Of a stretch of 64,000 nt of DNA, positions 50,125 to 58,613 are shown one piece after another; position 1 is the first letter of the stretch, and each line of letters begins with the position of its first letter. The DNA comes from Mycobacterium gordonae (GTDB taxonomy: Bacteria; Actinomycetota; Actinomycetes; Mycobacteriales; Mycobacteriaceae): NCBI RefSeq assembly GCF_001417955.2, contig NZ_LKTM01000001.1, positions 310,001-374,000 on the forward strand. The letters are read 5' to 3'. A program made the position numbers and the translations under genes. A model generated the notes under the pieces. That model ran no database searches. It was given only the letters and a program-made list of their open reading frames with translations, and had not been told where the DNA came from.

Positions 50125-50988
50125 ATGAGTGCGACCCAGTTGGGCCTGGCCGGGCGGGTCATTGTGGTGGCCGGCGCCGCCGGCGGCGGGATCGGCACCA
50201 CGGTGACGCGCGTCGTCGCGGAAGCCGGTGCGACCGTGGTCGCGGTCAGCCGTGGTCGCGCAAACCTCGACCAGCACGTGGGTCCGCTGATCGACGAGGG
50301 CCTGCCGGTGGTCCCGGTGACCGCCGACGTGTCCACCGATGACGGCGTGGCCTCCGTAATGGAGGCCGCCACCCGCGCCGAGGGTGAGCTCTACGGCCTG
50401 GTCAATGTCGCCGGCGGCGCGGATCCGTCGACCTGGATGCCATCCACCCGGGTGACCCGGAGCGACTGGCGAAATCTGTTCACGCAGAACCTCGAGACGA
50501 TGTTCTTCATGAGTCAGTCGGTGGCCGCCGAACTCAAGCGCCGCAGGCTTCCCGGCTCGATCGTGTCGATCTCATCGATCAGCGGAATGAATACCGCACC
50601 GTTCCACATCGCTTACGGCACCGCCAAGGCCGCCATCGTCGCGGTGACCCGCACCATGGCAGCCGAATTGGCGTACGACGAGGGTGGGCAGGCCATCCGG
50701 GTCAACGCGGTGGCACCCGGCGTGACCGCCACCCCTGCGTCCCAGACCTATACCGACGACGATCCGGTCCGCGACCGTCAGGCCATCGCCGTGGGCCGGC
50801 GCGGCCGCACCGACGAGGTGGCCGGCGCCGTGTTGTTCCTGCTTTCGGACCTTTCGACCTACGTCACCGGGCAGACGTTGCTCGTCGACGGCGGCCTGAA
50901 TCTCAAGTGGGGGCATCTGGGTGCCGACAACACCTCGCTGTTCCTGAAAGACGAATCCTTCCGCACGGCGATCAAGCAGTGGGACTAG
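50125..50988 (+). CDS. SDR-family oxidoreductase
   Basis: A 287-residue SDR: a glycine-rich GAAGGGIGT cofactor site near residue 16, NVAGG, Ser in SISSISGMN, YGTAK catalytic pair, and GQTLLVDGGLNLKWG near the C-terminus. ATG 50125 is preferred; an ATG at 50080 would place translation across the putative operator. First gene of a seven-gene rightward operon; the Rieske oxygenase starts 11 bp after it. Confidence 0.84.
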   Translation: MSATQLGLAGRVIVVAGAAGGGIGTTVTRVVAEAGATVVAVSRGRANLDQHVGPLIDEGLPVVPVTADVSTDDGVASVMEAATRAEGELYGLVNVAGGADPSTWMPSTRVTRSDWRNLFTQNLETMFFMSQSVAAELKRRRLPGSIVSISSISGMNTAPFHIAYGTAKAAIVAVTRTMAAELAYDEGGQAIRVNAVAPGVTATPASQTYTDDDPVRDRQAIAVGRRGRTDEVAGAVLFLLSDLSTYVTGQTLLVDGGLNLKWGHLGADNTSLFLKDESFRTAIKQWD

Positions 50989-50999
50989 CAGGAGGTGCA

Positions 51000-52361
51000 A
51001 TGGACGACGACCTGAGCGCTCCGGTCACCATCGGCGTGGAGGCCTACCTCTCGCGGGACTATGCCCGCGCCGAACGAGACAAGTTGTGGCGCAGGGTGTG
51101 GCAGCAGGTGGGCCGGGTGGAGGATCTCCCCAGGGTGGGCAGCTACCTGACCTACGACATCCTTGACGACTCGATCCTGGTGGTGCGCACCGGTCCCGAC
51201 ACCTTCAAGGCCCACCACAACGTATGCGTGCACCGTGGGCGCCGCCTCGTTGATACCCCCGCCGGCGCCAAAAATGGTTGCGGACAAAAGAAGTCGTTCG
51301 TCTGCGGCTTCCACGGCTGGACCTACGACCAGGACGGCACCTGCATTCACATTCCCGAGCAGGCCGACTGGCAAGGTGCGCTTACCCCGGAGAACACGCA
51401 CCTGAGCATGGTGAACGTCGACACCTGGGGCGGCTGGATCTGGATCAACATGGACCCCGCTGCCGAGCCGCTGCGCGACTACCTCGAACCGGCCGCGACC
51501 ATGCTGGATCCGTTCAACCTGCAGGACATGCGCTGCAAATGGCGAAAGTGGTTGCATTTCCAGTGTAATTGGAAGGTCGCGATGGAGGCCTTCAACGAGA
51601 CCTACCACGTCGCGACCACGCATCCGCAGTTCAACAAGTTCGGCAACTTCCGGGGTTGGGCGGCCGCGCACGGCAAGCACAGCAACATCGGCTACGACGC
51701 GCCGAAGGATCTGGCCGAGACCAAATCCAAGATCCGGCTCGGCACCGGGGCCGACCCACGCGTCTCGACCGCCGAAATGCAGCTTTACACCCTCGAGGAG
51801 ACGAACGCGACCACCACCAGGACGCTCGTTGACGCGGCAGTGCGACTTGTCGACGAACTACCGGAGGACGCCCCGGCCGATCAGGTGCTCAGTCACTGGC
51901 TGGCGTCGGCACGCAAAGACGACGAAGCGCGCGGCGTGACCTGGCCGACCATCGACCCCGAGCACCTGGCCAACAGCGGAACCGCCTGGCAGATCTTCCC
52001 GAACTTCCAGATCGGCCAGGGCATGACCACCGCCCTGTGTTATAGCGCGCGCCCGCACGGCTACGATCCCGACCAGTGCATCTTCGAAGCTTCCTGTTAC
52101 GAGCTCTACCCGAAAGGCGAAGAGCCGCAGACCGAATGGGTGTACGCACCACCTGATGACCCGAACTGGCGCAGCGTTCTGCCGCAGGACTTCTCCAATA
52201 TGGCCGCGGTGCAGCAGGGCATGAAGTCGTTGGGATTCCGCGGGCCCAAGCCCAACCCGTACATGGAACGCAGTACCGCAAACCTGCACCACAATCTCGC
52301 GAAGTACATGGGGACCGGCGCCCCGCAACAACTGGCAACAGAGACGGAGATGCAACGATGA
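51000..52361 (+). CDS. Rieske non-heme iron oxygenase, alpha subunit
   Basis: A 453-residue ring-hydroxylating oxygenase alpha subunit. The Rieske [2Fe-2S] ligands are Cys76-x-His78 and Cys102-x2-His105. The mononuclear iron histidines are His203 and His208 (ETYHVATTHPQF). AGGAGG precedes ATG 51000. No ferredoxin, reductase or beta subunit is nearby, so it would use electron carriers from elsewhere. It should hydroxylate or dealkylate the substrate early in the pathway. Its stop overlaps the next start (ATGA). Confidence 0.88.
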   Translation: MDDDLSAPVTIGVEAYLSRDYARAERDKLWRRVWQQVGRVEDLPRVGSYLTYDILDDSILVVRTGPDTFKAHHNVCVHRGRRLVDTPAGAKNGCGQKKSFVCGFHGWTYDQDGTCIHIPEQADWQGALTPENTHLSMVNVDTWGGWIWINMDPAAEPLRDYLEPAATMLDPFNLQDMRCKWRKWLHFQCNWKVAMEAFNETYHVATTHPQFNKFGNFRGWAAAHGKHSNIGYDAPKDLAETKSKIRLGTGADPRVSTAEMQLYTLEETNATTTRTLVDAAVRLVDELPEDAPADQVLSHWLASARKDDEARGVTWPTIDPEHLANSGTAWQIFPNFQIGQGMTTALCYSARPHGYDPDQCIFEASCYELYPKGEEPQTEWVYAPPDDPNWRSVLPQDFSNMAAVQQGMKSLGFRGPKPNPYMERSTANLHHNLAKYMGTGAPQQLATETEMQR

Positions 52362-53536
52362 AGGTCAATCTCGGCTTCGGAGCGCACAATTCGCAGGACT
52401 GGGAGCGCGTGCTCGCCGGCGACTTCGGTCGGCCACCGGCCACTCCGGACTGGGAGTGTGTGCAGGGGACGCTGGCCATCGCGGATCTGGCTGAGCCACT
52501 GGGATTCGACGGCATCTGGATGCCGGAGCACTGCGGAACCCCATATGGCATGACACCCAACCCGATTCAGGCGCTGAGCTATTTCGCGGGCCGCACCGAA
52601 CGCATCGGCCTGGGCACCTTCGTCGTCGTGGCACCCTGGTGGCATCCGGTCCGGCTGGCCCATCAGATCGCCTATCTCGACATCATCTCCACCGGGCGGT
52701 ACAACACCATCGGGATCGGGCGCGGAGTGTCCAAGGGCGAGTTCGACGCCGTCGGCGTGCCCCGGGAGGAGAGCCGTCAGCGGTTCAACGAAACGTTGGA
52801 CATCCTACAACTCGCACTCTCGGGTGAGCGATTCGCCTACGAGGGCGAGATTTTCACGGTGCCGGAGATGTCGCTTCGGCCCGAACCGCGAAGTGGCGAC
52901 CTGTTCTCCCGCATCTACAGCTCGTCCTCGACCGCGGAGTCGCTCGAGATCCTGTCCCGGCGCGGCATGGTGCCGCTGTTCGTGGGAAACAAGCCGATCG
53001 AGGATGCCGGCCGGGAGGTGCAGCAGGTGAACATCTTCCGGAAGGAGGAGGGTTTGCCGCCGTGTCAGCCCAAGAACGTGATGTTCATGTACTGCACGCC
53101 GGACGCTCGAGAAGCCGCCAGATCGGAGGAGTGGATCTGGACTGCCAACCGCGATGTCACCGTCCACTACGGCTTCGCCGATGCGGCGAACTTCAAGGGC
53201 GTCAAGGGATACGAGGCATATGCGGCACGCGAGGCCACTGCCACCGCCGTCCTGGCCTCCTCGGTGACCGCCGATGCCAAGGGTGCCCCGAAGACTCCCG
53301 GGTATCACGCCTCCAACCTGTTGATCGGCACTCCGGAAGAGATCTACCAACGGATCGTCGCGGCGCAGGAAGCGTGCTCGTTCTCCGAGCTGACGATCGT
53401 CCCGCAGTTCGGCACCATGCCCTACGACGAGGCGATGGACAGCACGCGCCTGTTCGCCGAAGAGGTGCTGCCCGCCGTACACGAGATGGCCGCGCCACTG
53501 CATCCCGCTGCGTTGCCGGAGAACGCGCTGGCATGA
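52358..53536 (+). CDS. LLM-class flavin-dependent oxidoreductase
   Basis: A 392-residue luciferase-like monooxygenase-fold protein (LGFDGIWMPEHCGTPYGMTPNPIQALSYFAGRTERIGLGTFVV, then WWHPVRLAHQIAYLDIISTGRYNTIGIGRG). Such enzymes use FMN or F420. It is translationally coupled on both sides to the Rieske oxygenase and the Baeyer-Villiger enzyme by 4-bp overlaps, so it takes part in the same pathway as a second monooxygenase or an F420-dependent dehydrogenase. Confidence 0.87.
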   Translation: MKVNLGFGAHNSQDWERVLAGDFGRPPATPDWECVQGTLAIADLAEPLGFDGIWMPEHCGTPYGMTPNPIQALSYFAGRTERIGLGTFVVVAPWWHPVRLAHQIAYLDIISTGRYNTIGIGRGVSKGEFDAVGVPREESRQRFNETLDILQLALSGERFAYEGEIFTVPEMSLRPEPRSGDLFSRIYSSSSTAESLEILSRRGMVPLFVGNKPIEDAGREVQQVNIFRKEEGLPPCQPKNVMFMYCTPDAREAARSEEWIWTANRDVTVHYGFADAANFKGVKGYEAYAAREATATAVLASSVTADAKGAPKTPGYHASNLLIGTPEEIYQRIVAAQEACSFSELTIVPQFGTMPYDEAMDSTRLFAEEVLPAVHEMAAPLHPAALPENALA

Positions 53537-55365
53537 CCGAGGACTGCCCGCCCACCGTGACGCCGGACGACATCGACCTGCCCGCGCTGCGCGAGAAGTA
53601 CCGGCAGGAACGTGCGAAACGATTGCGGCCGGAAGGTTCTCGGCAGTACATCGAACTGGTAGACGAGTTCGCCGGGTTCTACGAGATCGATCCATACTCG
53701 CCGGACCTGGTACGTGACCCCATCTCCGCCGACATCGATGTCGCGGTCCTGGGCGGCGGCTTCGGGGGTCTGCTGTGCGCCGCGCACCTGAAGAAGGCCG
53801 GAGTTCAGGACGTCCGCATCATCGAACTGGGCGGCGACTTCGGTGGTGTGTGGTACTGGAACCGGTACCCCGGCCTGCAGTGCGACAACGAATCCTACTG
53901 CTACATACCGCTGTTGGAGGAGCTCGACTTCATTCCCAGCAAGAAGTTCGCCGACGGCGCCGAGATCTACGAACACTGCCGGCGCATCGGAAAGCATTAC
54001 GGTCTCTACGATTCCGCCCTGTTCTCCACCCAGGTGCGGGCCCTGCACTGGGACGACGAGATCCAACGTTGGCGGGTCAGCACCAATCGTGACGACGACA
54101 TCCGGGCGCGGTTCGTGGTGATCGCTTCAGGACCGTTTCACCGGCCGAAACTGCCCGGCATCCCCGGCATCAAGGAATTCGGCGGGCACAGCTTTCACTC
54201 CTCGCGGTGGGACTACGGGTACACCGGGGGGGACGCGACCGGCGGGCTGGACGGCCTGAGCGACAAACGGGTCGCCGTCGTGGGCACCGGCGCCACCGCG
54301 GTGCAGATCGTGCCTTTCCTGGGCCGTTATGCCAAGCACCTGTACGTGTTTCAGCGCACTCCGTCGTCGGTCGGGGTGCGGAACAACACGCCGACCGACC
54401 CCGAGTGGGCGAAGTCCCTGCAGCCGGGCTGGCAGAAGGAACGCCAGCGCAATTTCCACAGCTGGACTTTCGAGGGAATGGCACCGGGCCAGCCGGATCT
54501 GGTCTGCGACTTCTGGACGGAACTGGGCCGCAACACGGCCACTCGGGTCCTGGCACTGCCGGATCCCGCGGCGATGACTCCCGAGCAGTTCATGGCCATC
54601 CGCGAGGAGGAAGACTACAAACTCATGGAACGGCTGCGGCGCCGTATCGAGGACGCCGTCGATGACCCCGAGACCGCGGAGGCCCTCAAGCCCTACTACC
54701 GGTTTCTGTGCAAGCGGCCGTGCACCAACGACGACTACCTTCCGACGTTCAACCGGCCGAACGTGACGCTGATCGACGTTTCCGGCAGCAAAGGGGTGGA
54801 GCGGGCGACGGCAAAGGGGTTGGTGGCAAACGGGATCGAATACGAGGTCGACTGCATCATCTACGCCAGCGGGTTCGAGATCACCACCGAACTGCGCCGC
54901 CGCTACTCCATGGAGGCGATCGAAGGTCGCGACGGCTTGTCGCTCTTCGACCACTGGCACGACGGGTACCGGACATTGCACGGGATGACCAGCCGCGGCT
55001 TCCCCAATCAGTTCTTCACCGGCTTCACCCAGGTCGGGATCTCCGCCAACATCGCGGCGAACTATGAACTGCAGGGCGAGCACATCGCCTACATCATCGC
55101 CGAGGCTCTCAAGCGCGGCGCGACGACGGTGGAACCCACGCAGGAAGCACAGGACGCGTGGTGTCGGACCATCCGCGAGACCGCGATCGACAACAGCCAG
55201 TTCGACTTGGAATGCACGCCAGGCTATTACAACAACGAGGGCGGCGGCACCGAGGGAATCCGGTCGCACCTGGGCGAACCATACGGGCCGGGCTTCTACG
55301 CCTTCGGTGACCTGCTCGAGCAGTGGCGGGCCACCGGTAACCTGGACGGCCTCGAGCTGAGATGA
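53533..55365 (+). CDS. Baeyer-Villiger flavin monooxygenase
   Basis: A 610-residue class B flavoprotein monooxygenase. FAD site GGGFGG at 74-79, a second Rossmann motif (VVGTGATAVQ) and the type I Baeyer-Villiger fingerprint FGGHSFHSSRW at 216-226. An N-terminal extension of about 65 residues resembles that of cyclopentadecanone- and steroid-type enzymes. It inserts oxygen next to a ketone to give an ester or lactone. Both gene ends overlap neighbours by 4 bp. Confidence 0.9.
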   Translation: MTEDCPPTVTPDDIDLPALREKYRQERAKRLRPEGSRQYIELVDEFAGFYEIDPYSPDLVRDPISADIDVAVLGGGFGGLLCAAHLKKAGVQDVRIIELGGDFGGVWYWNRYPGLQCDNESYCYIPLLEELDFIPSKKFADGAEIYEHCRRIGKHYGLYDSALFSTQVRALHWDDEIQRWRVSTNRDDDIRARFVVIASGPFHRPKLPGIPGIKEFGGHSFHSSRWDYGYTGGDATGGLDGLSDKRVAVVGTGATAVQIVPFLGRYAKHLYVFQRTPSSVGVRNNTPTDPEWAKSLQPGWQKERQRNFHSWTFEGMAPGQPDLVCDFWTELGRNTATRVLALPDPAAMTPEQFMAIREEEDYKLMERLRRRIEDAVDDPETAEALKPYYRFLCKRPCTNDDYLPTFNRPNVTLIDVSGSKGVERATAKGLVANGIEYEVDCIIYASGFEITTELRRRYSMEAIEGRDGLSLFDHWHDGYRTLHGMTSRGFPNQFFTGFTQVGISANIAANYELQGEHIAYIIAEALKRGATTVEPTQEAQDAWCRTIRETAIDNSQFDLECTPGYYNNEGGGTEGIRSHLGEPYGPGFYAFGDLLEQWRATGNLDGLELR

Positions 55366-56297
55366 CCGAACTCCGATACGACAACCGCGTCGCGGTGATC
55401 ACCGGCGCCGGACGGGGACTGGGCCGCGCGTATGCCCTGATGCTGGCGGCCCGGGGGGCCAGGGTCGTGGTGAACGACACCGGCGGCACGCTGGCCGGTG
55501 ACGGCGCGAATACCGCTCCGGCGCAGCAGGTTGCGACCGAGATCGGCGCCGCCGGCGGCGAAGCGGTGGCCAGTTGCGAGTCCGTCACCACCGCCGCGGG
55601 TGGGCAGGCGATCATTCAGACGGCGCTCGATCACTTCGGGCGAATCGACATCCTGATCCACAACGCCGGCACGGTGCGGCGCGGGTCGCTCAAAGAGCTG
55701 AGTTACGAGGATTTCGACGCCGTCCTCGACGTGCACCTGCGCGGCGCCTTCCACGTGGTGCGCCCCGCCTTTCCGTTGATGTGCGCCGCCGGCTACGGCC
55801 GGATCGTGCTGACCTCCTCCATCGGCGGCATTTACGGCAACCATGGCGTCGCCAATTACGCCGCCGCCAAGGCCGGTCTCATCGGTCTGTCCAACGTCGT
55901 TGCACTCGAAGGTGAGCCAGAGGGAGTGCTGTGCAACGTCATCGTGCCGTCCGCCGTCACGAGAATGGCCGAGGGGCTGGATGTTTCGGCCTACCCACCG
56001 ATGGAGCCCGAACTGGTGGCGCCCGTGGTGGGCTTTCTCGCGCACGAATCCTGTCCGGTCAGCGGTGAAATGCTGATCGCCATCGCGGGCCGGGTGGCCC
56101 GCGCGGTGGTCGCCGAGAGTCCGGGCGTGCAGCGTTTGTCGTGGACCATCGAGGACGTCGCCGAACAGCTGTATGCGGTACGGGACCTCAGCGCACCGTT
56201 GGTCTTCCCGGTGGTGCCGGACGGGCATGCCGAGCACATCCGGTACAGCTTCGAGTCGGCGGCGTGGGCGATCAAGGAGAATGCCCACCATGGTTAA
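55362..56297 (+). CDS. SDR-family dehydrogenase (MFE-2-like)
   Basis: A 311-residue SDR similar to the dehydrogenase domain of multifunctional beta-oxidation enzymes: TGAGRGLGRAYAL, VVNDTGG, HNAG, Ser in LTSSIGG, YAAAK, and an extended C-terminus (SWTIEDVAEQLYAVRD). It probably oxidises a 3-hydroxyacyl-CoA. The start overlaps the preceding stop; its end overlaps the CoA transferase start by 8 bp. Confidence 0.87.
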   Translation: MTELRYDNRVAVITGAGRGLGRAYALMLAARGARVVVNDTGGTLAGDGANTAPAQQVATEIGAAGGEAVASCESVTTAAGGQAIIQTALDHFGRIDILIHNAGTVRRGSLKELSYEDFDAVLDVHLRGAFHVVRPAFPLMCAAGYGRIVLTSSIGGIYGNHGVANYAAAKAGLIGLSNVVALEGEPEGVLCNVIVPSAVTRMAEGLDVSAYPPMEPELVAPVVGFLAHESCPVSGEMLIAIAGRVARAVVAESPGVQRLSWTIEDVAEQLYAVRDLSAPLVFPVVPDGHAEHIRYSFESAAWAIKENAHHG

Positions 56298-57480
56298 GTC
56301 GGGTTCGGGTCCCCTGGCGGGCGTACGCGTCGTCGACCTCACCGCCATGGTGATGGGTCCTTACTGCACCCAGATCATGGCCGACATGGGCGCCGACGTC
56401 ATCAAGATCGAGCCGCCGCAGGGTGACGACACCCGGTACGTCTCGGTCGGCCCGGCACCTGGCATGAGCGGCGTCTTCGTCAACGTCAATCGCGGCAAGC
56501 GCGGAGTCATCCTGGATCTGAAGTCCGATGCCGGCCGAACCGCCCTGCATGCTCTGATCGAAGGCGCCGACGTCTTCATCCACTCGATGCGTGCGGCGGC
56601 GATCGGCCGGCTCGGGCTCAGCTACGCCGAAGTCGCGGCCATCAACCCCACGGTCGTGTACACCAACTGCTACGGGTACAGCCGCCGCGGGCCCAATCGG
56701 GACCTGCCGGCCTACGACGACACCATCCAGGCCGCCTGCGGATTGCCGTCCGTGCAGCAGCAACTGACCGGCGAAGCCAACTACGTGGGGACGATCGTGG
56801 CCGACAAGGTCGCCGGTCTGACTGCGCTCTACGCCACGATGATGGCGCTTTTCCACCGGGAACGCACCGGTGAAGGGCAGGAAGTGGAGATCGGCATGTT
56901 CGAGGCGATGGCGTCGTTCATGCTGGTGGAGCACGCCAACGGCGCGATATTCGATCCGCCGCTGGGTCCCGCCGTCTATCCGCGCACGGTGGCGCCCAAC
57001 CGGCGGCCGTACCGCACCAGCGACGGCTACGTCTCGGCCCTGATCTACAACGACAAGCACTGGGCGGCCTTCACCGATGCCGTGCGGCCGGACTGGAACG
57101 ACGAGCGCTACGCCACGCTCGAGGGACGGGCAAGTCAGATCGACACCGTATATGCGCTGCTCGCCGGAACATTCGCCCAGCGCACGACCCGGGAATGGCT
57201 GGACCTGCTGCGCGAGCTGGAGATACCGGCGTCGGCTCTGTCATCCCCGGCGGCGTTGTTCGACGATCCGCAACTGGAGGCGGTGGGCTTCTTCGAGACG
57301 GTGGACAGCCCCCACGGGCCGGTGCGTTTCCCGGGGGTTCCGACGTGGTTCTCCCGCACCCCCGGCGGAGTCGCGGGGCCGGCTCCGGACTTGGGCGCAC
57401 ACACCTCCGAGGTGCTCAGCGAATTGGGATTGACCTGCATCGATGCGGGCGTCGACAGCGCAGCCGCCGGGTCGGCATAG
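56290..57480 (+). CDS. CaiB/BaiF family CoA transferase
   Basis: A 396-residue class III CoA transferase (or racemase) from ATG 56290, 9 nt after AAGGAGA; an ATG at 56281 has no room for a ribosome-binding site. The start of the fold is typical (LAGVRVVDLTAMVMGPYCTQIMADMGADVIKIEPPQGD). The likely catalytic Asp143 lies in YDDTIQA. It would move CoA between acids of the pathway or act as an alpha-methylacyl-CoA racemase. Confidence 0.87.
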   Translation: MVKSGSGPLAGVRVVDLTAMVMGPYCTQIMADMGADVIKIEPPQGDDTRYVSVGPAPGMSGVFVNVNRGKRGVILDLKSDAGRTALHALIEGADVFIHSMRAAAIGRLGLSYAEVAAINPTVVYTNCYGYSRRGPNRDLPAYDDTIQAACGLPSVQQQLTGEANYVGTIVADKVAGLTALYATMMALFHRERTGEGQEVEIGMFEAMASFMLVEHANGAIFDPPLGPAVYPRTVAPNRRPYRTSDGYVSALIYNDKHWAAFTDAVRPDWNDERYATLEGRASQIDTVYALLAGTFAQRTTREWLDLLRELEIPASALSSPAALFDDPQLEAVGFFETVDSPHGPVRFPGVPTWFSRTPGGVAGPAPDLGAHTSEVLSELGLTCIDAGVDSAAAGSA

Positions 57481-57494
57481 GACCGTGACTCCGC

Positions 57495-57523
57495 TACATT
57501 GATGGATCGTATGCATTGATGTA
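57495..57523. promoter_or_regulatory. Inverted repeat TACATTGATG-N9-CATTGATGTA
   Basis: Two 10-bp arms (8 of 10 complementary) that also contain the direct repeat CATTGATG. It lies after the CoA transferase and about 50 bp before the likely start of the enoyl-CoA hydratase gene (57573). Possible operator for an internal promoter; it also argues against the earlier TTG/ATG starts at 57516 and 57519. Confidence 0.45.
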
Positions 57524-57572
57524 TCTTTCGGGCAGGGGCCTTTTGGCTGGGGCAGACGAAGGGAAGACGGGC

Positions 57573-58379
57573 ATGCGCAACTACGGAGCGGAGTTGACGA
57601 CCACGGTGCAGGGGCTGTCGGTCGGTCGAGCCGACGGTGTGTTGTCGGTGACCTTCGACCGGCCGGAGAGCCTCAACGCGCTCACGGTGCCGGTGTTGTC
57701 GGGTCTGGCCGACCTGTTGGAGGCCGCGGCTGCCGACCCTGGTGTCAAGGTGGTGCGACTGGGCGGTGCGGGGCGCGCATTCTGCGCCGGGGCCAGCATG
57801 AACGTCGACGACTGGCACGGCGCCGGCTCGGCGATCAACTTCGGCGAGGAGGGCAATCGGGTGGTGCGCGCCATTACCGCGATGCCACAGCCTGTCGTCG
57901 CCGTCGTGCAAGGCCCGGCCGCTGGTAACGGCATCTCGTTGCTCCTGGCGTGCGACCTGGTGCTGGCGTCCGAGACGGCCTATTTCACGCTGGGGGTGAC
58001 CCGAATGGGGCTGATGCCCGACGCCGGCGCTTCGGCCTCACTGGCGGCGACGGTAGGCCGCGGCAGGGCGATGCGCATAGCGCTGCTCAACGAGCGGCTG
58101 TCCGCGGCCGAGGCGCTGGCCTGCGGTCTGATCAGCGCCGTTCACCCGGCAGAGCTGCTCGATCGGGAGGCAGCCAAGGTCATCCGGACGCTGTTGGCCG
58201 GTCCCTCGGCCGCTTTCGCGGCCACCAAGGCGGCGATCAACGCGGCGAGTCTGGACGGGATCGAGTTTGCGTTCGAACGTGAGCTGCACGGCCAGGCGAT
58301 TCTGATGCAGTCGGACGACTTCATCGAAGGCGCCTCGGCCTTCCACCAGCGCCGGCCTGCCGCCTTCACCGGCAGCTGA
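57573..58379 (+). CDS. Enoyl-CoA hydratase/isomerase family protein
   Basis: A 268-residue crotonase-fold protein from ATG 57573 (MRNYGAELTT), with AGGGA about 10 nt upstream. The oxyanion-hole strands are GAGRAFCAGASMNVDD and GPAAGNGISLLLACDLVLAS. The position of the usual second catalytic Glu reads RMGLMPDAGAS, with Asp instead, so it may be an isomerase or ring-cleaving variant. Last gene of the rightward catabolic operon. Confidence 0.86.
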   Translation: MRNYGAELTTTVQGLSVGRADGVLSVTFDRPESLNALTVPVLSGLADLLEAAAADPGVKVVRLGGAGRAFCAGASMNVDDWHGAGSAINFGEEGNRVVRAITAMPQPVVAVVQGPAAGNGISLLLACDLVLASETAYFTLGVTRMGLMPDAGASASLAATVGRGRAMRIALLNERLSAAEALACGLISAVHPAELLDREAAKVIRTLLAGPSAAFAATKAAINAASLDGIEFAFERELHGQAILMQSDDFIEGASAFHQRRPAAFTGS

Positions 58380-58613
58380 GCGGGACGCGCGGAAATCCGT
58401 TGCGGGTCTTCGGTATTTCCGCGTGTCGTGCCGCGATTCTGACCGCGTCGCCCCTAAACTTTCTCGGATCAAGAGGAGGGGCAGCGACGTATCGGCATCA
58501 AATTCGGCGCCGGACGAGGACGTGGTCAGGGCGCGCTGACAGCGAACACCGAGCCGGGCGGAAAGAATCCCGCACCGGCACGTTCTGCACCCAAGTCCCG
58601 CTGGGTTGCACCG

